The notes under the pieces: generated by a model
Told to the model about the DNA's origin: nothing
Databases searched by the model: none
What the model saw: the letters and a program-made list of their open reading frames with translations, nothing else
Program-made: the position numbers and the translations under genes
Assembly (NCBI GenBank): GCA_020430675.1
Contig: JAGQJJ010000083.1
Span: 1 to 10,256, forward strand
Source of the DNA: Myxococcales bacterium
GTDB taxonomy: Bacteria > Myxococcota > Bradymonadia > UBA7976 > UBA1532
Direction of reading: 5' to 3'
DNA length: 10,256 nt
Shown here: piece after piece, positions 6,599-10,256 of the stretch
Position numbering within the stretch: the first letter of the stretch is position 1
How the letters are laid out: each line of letters opens with the position of its first letter

Positions 6599-7363
6599 TC
6601 ATCGAGCGCGCTTGGGCGCGAGCACCGTGCGCACGGCGCGCAGCACGCGCTCGATGGGCGCGATGGCCTCTTCGGGCAGCGGCCGCGTCTCATCGGCCGC
6701 CTGCTCCCAGAGGCGAGCGGTGTGAATGGCCGCGAGGCCTGGTTCGGGCTCGGCTTCGGCCTCGACATCCAGCTCGCAGGCGGCGTCCAACGCCGCGCGA
6801 CTCGGGCGCGGCACCCGATCGGCGCCGCGCAGGCGCTCGCAGATCCACCACGTCTCGAAGGTCAGATCGAGCGCCGTCTCGATGGCCACATCGGTCAGGC
6901 CGGCGAGGTGCTCGAACACGAAGCTGTGCAGGTCGAACTGCAGATTGTCGAAGCGGTCGCGGGCCTTGCGCCACGCGGGCCGGTCGAGTTCGTCCAACTC
7001 GAACCACGCGCGGTCGACATGCTCCGGTTTCAGCGGCGCGTCGGGGTCGAGCCCTTCCAGCGAGATGAGCTCGCCACGGGCATCGGCCGCGACCTCGTCC
7101 CACAGGCCGAACAGGTTGCTGAAGGTGCGGCGGGCCGCGTCCGGCGAGCGGAACTTCGGCTCCAGCTCCCAGAGCAGCGGGATGACCTCATGCGCCGCCG
7201 TGCCCTCTTCGACGGCACATTGGAACTCTTCGACGACGTCATCGACGGTCAGATCGCACCCCGAGGCTTCGAGCAGCTCGGCGAGGATCTCGGGGCCTTC
7301 GAAGTGGCGGGGCAGCCGCCGGTCATCGGCATGGGCGCGGGCGGGGGGAAGTTTTCGCGTCAT
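6599..7363 (-). CDS. Acidic soluble protein, family not recognised
   Basis: The product is 254 aa, without signal peptide or membrane segment, and rich in Glu, Asp, Leu and Ala. Predicted helices dominate. Notable sequence includes PLLWELEPKF (62-71), FSNLFGLWDEV (81-91), AWFELDELDRPAWRKARDRF (119-138), FETWWICERL (169-178) and an acidic run EAEAEPEP (201-208); several Trp residues in the centre may form a core. I see no catalytic or nucleotide-binding motif and do not assign a function. The codon pattern and open length support a real gene. The ATG at 7363 has no clear Shine-Dalgarno, but no other in-frame start is near. It sits between radA (100 bp upstream) and the synthase-like gene (45 bp downstream), all on the minus strand. 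Confidence 0.8.
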   Translation of the reverse strand: MTRKLPPARAHADDRRLPRHFEGPEILAELLEASGCDLTVDDVVEEFQCAVEEGTAAHEVIPLLWELEPKFRSPDAARRTFSNLFGLWDEVAADARGELISLEGLDPDAPLKPEHVDRAWFELDELDRPAWRKARDRFDNLQFDLHSFVFEHLAGLTDVAIETALDLTFETWWICERLRGADRVPRPSRAALDAACELDVEAEAEPEPGLAAIHTARLWEQAADETRPLPEEAIAPIERVLRAVRTVLAPKRAR

Positions 7364-7401
7364 GGCCGCGGGGTTTAGCAGAAGCCGGCGGCGGTCGCAT
7401 C

Positions 7402-7422
7402 AAAACCGTCGTGCGCCGCACG
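7402..7422 (-). terminator. Weak hairpin after radA
   Basis: On the minus strand CGTGC and GCACG pair around a 3-nt loop (7422-7410), and four T follow after a 4-nt gap (7405-7402). It lies about 40 nt after the radA stop, between radA and the unknown gene. The stem is only 5 bp, so it may at most attenuate; read-through into the next genes is likely. Confidence 0.25.
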
Positions 7423-7463
7423 CTGGAATCGCCCCCGGCCGCCTCAACCCGACCGCCGCGCGA

Positions 7464-8828
7464 TCAGAAGAGCGCGTCGAGCGCGGCCTGCACTGTCGCC
7501 ACCGGCACCAACTCGACGCCGTCGGGTGCGCGCACCGTTTCGGCGTGCGTGGCGGGCAGCACGATGCGGTGCAGACCCAGGCGCGCCGCTTCAGCCACGC
7601 GAGCGTCTACCCCGATCACGCCGCGCACCTCCCCGCCCAGGCCGACCTCGCCGAAGAGCACGACATGCGGATCGATGGCGCGGTCGAGGTGGCTCGACGC
7701 CAGGGCCGCGGTGACCGCCAGATCGGCGGCCGGCTCATCAAGGCGCAGCCCGCCGGCCACGTTCACAAAAACGTCGCCAGCGCCGATCTCGAGTCCGGCC
7801 TTTTTCTCCAGCACCGCCAGCAGCAGCGCGACGCGGTTCTGGTCGACGCCGACGGCCGTCCGCCGCGGCGTGCCATACGGGCTGGGCGTGACCAGCGCTT
7901 GCACCTCGACCAGCAGCGGGCGCGTGCCCTCGAAGCTGGCGGTGACCACCGAGCCGCTGGCGCCCGCGGCCCGCTCAGCGAGGAAGAGCGCCGAGGGGTT
8001 GGTGATCTCGATCAGGCCGGTGTCGCGCATTTCGAAGGCGCCGATCTCATCGGTCGAGCCGAAGCGATTCTTGACCGCGCGCAGCAGACGAAACGGGTGG
8101 CCGCGCTGGCCTTGCAGATAGAGCACCGTGTCGACCATATGCTCCAGCACGCGAGGCCCGGCGAGCGCGCCTTCTTTGGTCACGTGGCCGACGAGAAACG
8201 TCACGATCTCACGACCTTTGGCCAGCCCCATCAACCGCGCGGTGATGGCGCGAAGCTGGCTGATGCTGCCCGGCGTGCCCGGCACCTCGGCGCTGTGCAG
8301 CGTCTGCACCGAGTCGATGACCAGCACCCGCGGGTTGAGCGCGGCGACGTGCGCTTCGATGCGATCGAGCGAGGTCTCAGCGACCAGCCAAAGTGACTGC
8401 GCCGCGGCGCCGATGCGGTCGAAGCGCAGGCGCGTCTGCCGGGCCGACTCTTCGCCGGTGACGTAGAGCACGTCGACGCTGAAACGCGCGATGCGATCGC
8501 TGGCTTGCAGCAACAGGGTCGACTTGCCGATGCCGGGGTCGCCGCCGACCAGCACCAGCGCGCCGGGCACGAGGCCGCCGCCCAGCACGCGGTCCAGCTC
8601 GCCGATGCCCGTCGATGCCCGCGCCAGCGAGGCGCCTTCAACCTCGGCCAACCGTCGCGGCCGGCTCTCGGCGGGCGCGGCCAGCGTGACCGCGCCCGCT
8701 GGCGGCGTCGGCACCTCGACCTCCTGCTCGACGGTGCCCCACTCATCGCAGGTCGTGCACCGCCCGAGCCATTTGCTGAAGGTCTGCCCGCATGCGGTGC
8801 AGACAAAATGAGTCCGGACCTTGGCCAC
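7464..8828 (-). CDS. radA: DNA repair protein RadA (Sms)
   Basis: RadA is a RecA-related ATPase and branch-migration motor that processes recombination intermediates. The product is 454 aa, the usual family length. Domains in order: a C4 zinc finger (Cys10, Cys13, Cys24, Cys27); the ATPase with Walker A GDPGIGKST at 96-104 and Walker B VLVIDS at 168-173; the RadA-specific KNRFG motif at 253-257; and a C-terminal Lon-protease-like domain (about 310-454). In that domain EPAADLAV at 365-372 takes the place of the Lon catalytic Ser region, as expected for RadA. All key motifs are present. I chose GTG at 8828 because it gives MAKVRTHFVC, the typical RadA N-terminus, with GGTGAT 4 nt and GAGG 11 nt upstream; GTG codons at 8840 and 8837 are alternatives that add four or three residues. 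It may lead a minus-strand transcript with the two genes that follow. Confidence 0.96.
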   Translation of the reverse strand: MAKVRTHFVCTACGQTFSKWLGRCTTCDEWGTVEQEVEVPTPPAGAVTLAAPAESRPRRLAEVEGASLARASTGIGELDRVLGGGLVPGALVLVGGDPGIGKSTLLLQASDRIARFSVDVLYVTGEESARQTRLRFDRIGAAAQSLWLVAETSLDRIEAHVAALNPRVLVIDSVQTLHSAEVPGTPGSISQLRAITARLMGLAKGREIVTFLVGHVTKEGALAGPRVLEHMVDTVLYLQGQRGHPFRLLRAVKNRFGSTDEIGAFEMRDTGLIEITNPSALFLAERAAGASGSVVTASFEGTRPLLVEVQALVTPSPYGTPRRTAVGVDQNRVALLLAVLEKKAGLEIGAGDVFVNVAGGLRLDEPAADLAVTAALASSHLDRAIDPHVVLFGEVGLGGEVRGVIGVDARVAEAARLGLHRIVLPATHAETVRAPDGVELVPVATVQAALDALF

Positions 8829-8989
8829 GTCGATCACCACCTCACCGGGCGCCAGGCCCGCATTTCATCCGCCGCCGAGCCGCCCCGCCCACGCCCACGC
8901 CAGGGCGGTGAACCCAGCCCATCCTGGCGTCGCACCGCCCATCGCCACGCGGCTCAAGCACCGCAGCCGCACCGCCGAGCCCAACGGCG
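8829..8989 (-). promoter_or_regulatory. radA leader with interleaved inverted repeats
   Basis: This is the part of the 376-bp gap nearest radA. It holds two 8-bp perfect inverted repeats: ACGCCAGG (8897-8904) with CCTGGCGT (8923-8930), and GGGCGGTG (8903-8910) with CACCGCCC (8933-8940). The arms interleave and overlap by 2 nt, so the two hairpins cannot both form fully. No convincing -35/-10 pair is visible; the radA promoter could be here or in the repeats further upstream. I see no credible gene in it. Confidence 0.35.
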
Positions 8990-9215
8990 CGTCCACACCG
9001 CGGTGCCCTGGTCCAGAGGCCGCTCAACCCCTTCGCCGGGCCCACTGACCGAGTCCAACGCGCGCAACCACCAAGCCGGGGCGCGCCCTGATCAAAGCGG
9101 GACGTCCACACCGCGGCGCCCAGGTCCAGAGGCCGCTCAACCAATTCGCCGGGCCCACTGACCGGGTCCAACGCGCGCAACCACCGAGCCGGGGCGCGCC
9201 CTGATCAGAGCAGGA
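8990..9215. repeat. 113-bp direct tandem duplication
   Basis: Copy A is 8990-9102 and copy B is 9103-9215. They align without gaps and differ at 8 of 113 positions (about 93% identity). Copy B includes the last 11 nt of the barrel gene, including its stop codon at 9205-9207, so copy A is a duplicate of the gene's 3' end plus downstream DNA. Each copy holds the 10-bp palindrome GGGCGCGCCC followed by TGATCA. As 113 is not a multiple of 3 and the translations are not protein-like, it is probably noncoding. Confidence 0.9.
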
Positions 9216-10256
9216 CGCCGACCCCAAGGTGGCCGGCCCACAGCAGGCCCACCCGGCCGGCGCCGCCGTAGAGGCGCAGGTCGGCGGCGAGGCGCACGAA
9301 GAGGGCGTCGCCGAGCAGCGCGTCGATGCCCCAGCCATGCGTCAACCCCAGGCCGCCGGAAGCGCCGTTGTCTTCGTTGAAATAGCCGTCGCCGCCCACC
9401 CACCGTCTGGCGCCTTGCAGGTCGAGCGCAAAGCTCAGCGCGACGCGCCAGAAGGGGCGCACGGCGCCGTCCGAGAAGAGGCGCTCGACGCTGATCAGGT
9501 CGCCATGGATGAACGTCAGCGGTTCGTCGCCCAGCGCACCCGAGAAGGCGTGCAGGCGCCACGCGAGGCGCGCCCGGCCCACGCGGTGGCCGTAGCCGAC
9601 CCCGAAGACAAGCGGCGTGAAGTCGGCGAGGGGGGCCCGCGTGGTGAACCAGCCCGCCACGCCGCCCGCGTCCAGCCAGAGCAGGTCTTCGCCCTGCACC
9701 TCTTCGGGGAACACCGGCGGCTCGCCCTCGTGCCAATGCCCGCCGGGGCCCGCTGGTGGCGCCTGGTCGGGCGAGCCGGCAGAAGGGTCGACCGGCACCG
9801 CGCCCGAGGGCGGCGGTCCGCCATCGACGGCAGGTGCAACCACCGGCCGATCGCCGGGAGCGGATGCGCGCTCGCCAGCGTGCGCAGCGTCTGGCCCATC
9901 ACCCGGAGAGGCTCGCGCGTCGCCGGGCCCTGTCTCGGCCCCGCCTTGGCCGGCCGGCGCGCTCCCGGCGGCGGGTGCACCTGAAGGCTCGCTGGGGGGC
10001 TTTGACGCTTGGCCGTCAGCGCGGGCCGACCCTGGCTCGGCGTTCGGCTGTGCCGTGGCGGACGCGGCGTCGTCATGCGCGGCGTCTCCGGCAGGCACCG
10101 GCGTGGCGTGGGCAGCCGACGGCTCGACGGCATCGCTGGCAGATTCGGCGGCAAGCGCAGGCTCCGCGGCGTCGGGGCCCTGGTTCGGCTGGCCCCAGGC
10201 CGGGGCGGTGGCGAACGACAGGGCGACCGCCGCAAAGCACAGCAACCGCCATGCCA
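9205..10256 (-). CDS. Secreted Ala/Pro-rich protein with beta-barrel-like domain (5' edge partial)
   Basis: About 350 aa. The frame runs to the window edge. The last visible bases read xTG-GCA-TGG-CGG, giving MAWRLLCFAAVALSFATAPA, a good Sec signal peptide if the missing base makes ATG or GTG; I therefore treat the first base as lying at 10257. A TTG at 10245 is the only full start inside the window but would lose the positive n-region. Residues about 22-185 are an Ala/Pro/Gly/Asp-rich low-complexity linker. Residues about 188-350 show alternating hydrophobic strands with Gly and aromatic residues (LVFGVGYGHRVGRARLAWRL near 216-235, FVRLAADLRLYGG near 320-332), typical of a small outer-membrane beta-barrel, though the C-terminus is VLL and not the common Phe. 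No family recognised. It lies 376 bp upstream of radA, so probably a separate transcript. Confidence 0.8.
   Translation of the reverse strand, partial: AWRLLCFAAVALSFATAPAWGQPNQGPDAAEPALAAESASDAVEPSAAHATPVPAGDAAHDDAASATAQPNAEPGSARADGQASKPPSEPSGAPAAGSAPAGQGGAETGPGDARASPGDGPDAAHAGERASAPGDRPVVAPAVDGGPPPSGAVPVDPSAGSPDQAPPAGPGGHWHEGEPPVFPEEVQGEDLLWLDAGGVAGWFTTRAPLADFTPLVFGVGYGHRVGRARLAWRLHAFSGALGDEPLTFIHGDLISVERLFSDGAVRPFWRVALSFALDLQGARRWVGGDGYFNEDNGASGGLGLTHGWGIDALLGDALFVRLAADLRLYGGAGRVGLLWAGHLGVGVLL

Noticed and set aside
5624..7378. A 584-codon plus-strand frame opposite the synthase-like and unknown genes
   Set aside because: The translation is Arg/Gln/His-rich low complexity and spans two real minus-strand genes and the gap between them.
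6726..8396. A 556-codon plus-strand frame opposite the unknown gene and radA
   Set aside because: Antisense to radA with its full set of motifs; composition is Ser/Arg-rich with no recognisable domain.
8842..9180. Possible 112-aa minus-strand gene in the gap upstream of radA
   Set aside because: Most of it is the 113-bp duplication, whose period is not a multiple of three, and the translation is Arg/Gly/Trp-rich with no domain or ribosome site.

Overview
The window is a high-GC bacterial chromosomal segment (about 70% G+C by eye). It carries ordinary housekeeping genes mixed with lineage-specific ones. The fused membrane/spermidine-synthase-like gene, the Ala/Pro-rich outer-membrane-type protein and the codon usage suggest a Myxococcota-like (former Deltaproteobacteria) Gram-negative. 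That placement is inference; no rRNA or other marker is present to confirm it. I see no tRNA, rRNA, CRISPR array, integrase or insertion sequence.

Layout, left to right. (1) 46-2889, minus: ftsK, a DNA translocase with four membrane segments, a long acidic linker, the RecA-like motor and a C-terminal winged helix. (2) About 150 bp of divergent intergenic DNA, locally A+T-rich with a small dyad. (3) 3041-3640, plus: a two-gene unit of a Trm112/YcaR-like small protein and a four-helix membrane protein that starts 3 nt after its stop, closed by a terminator-like hairpin with a T5 run. (4) 3842-4546, plus: a protein made of three degenerate repeats of about 50 residues, resembling DUF4351. (5) 4556-6553, minus: a polytopic membrane domain fused to a spermidine-synthase-like methyltransferase-fold domain. 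It converges on gene 4, with 9 bp between the stop codons and both stops inside one hairpin. (6) 6599-7363, minus: an acidic soluble protein I cannot assign. (7) 7464-8828, minus: radA. (8) 8829-9204: a 376-bp gap holding interleaved inverted repeats and most of a 113-bp tandem duplication. (9) 9205-10256, minus: a secreted, probably outer-membrane beta-barrel protein with a long Ala/Pro/Gly-rich linker; its start codon is probably cut by one base at the window edge.

How the genes relate: FtsK (chromosome segregation) and RadA (branch migration in recombination) are both DNA-maintenance proteins but are not in one operon here. The three minus-strand genes radA, the unknown and the synthase-like gene run in the same direction with gaps of 100 and 45 bp and could be co-transcribed. 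I do not see a convincing new defence or mobile system. The best leads are the stand-alone DUF4351-like triple repeat protein, the tandem duplication that captured the 3' end of the barrel gene, and the unassigned 254-residue protein.
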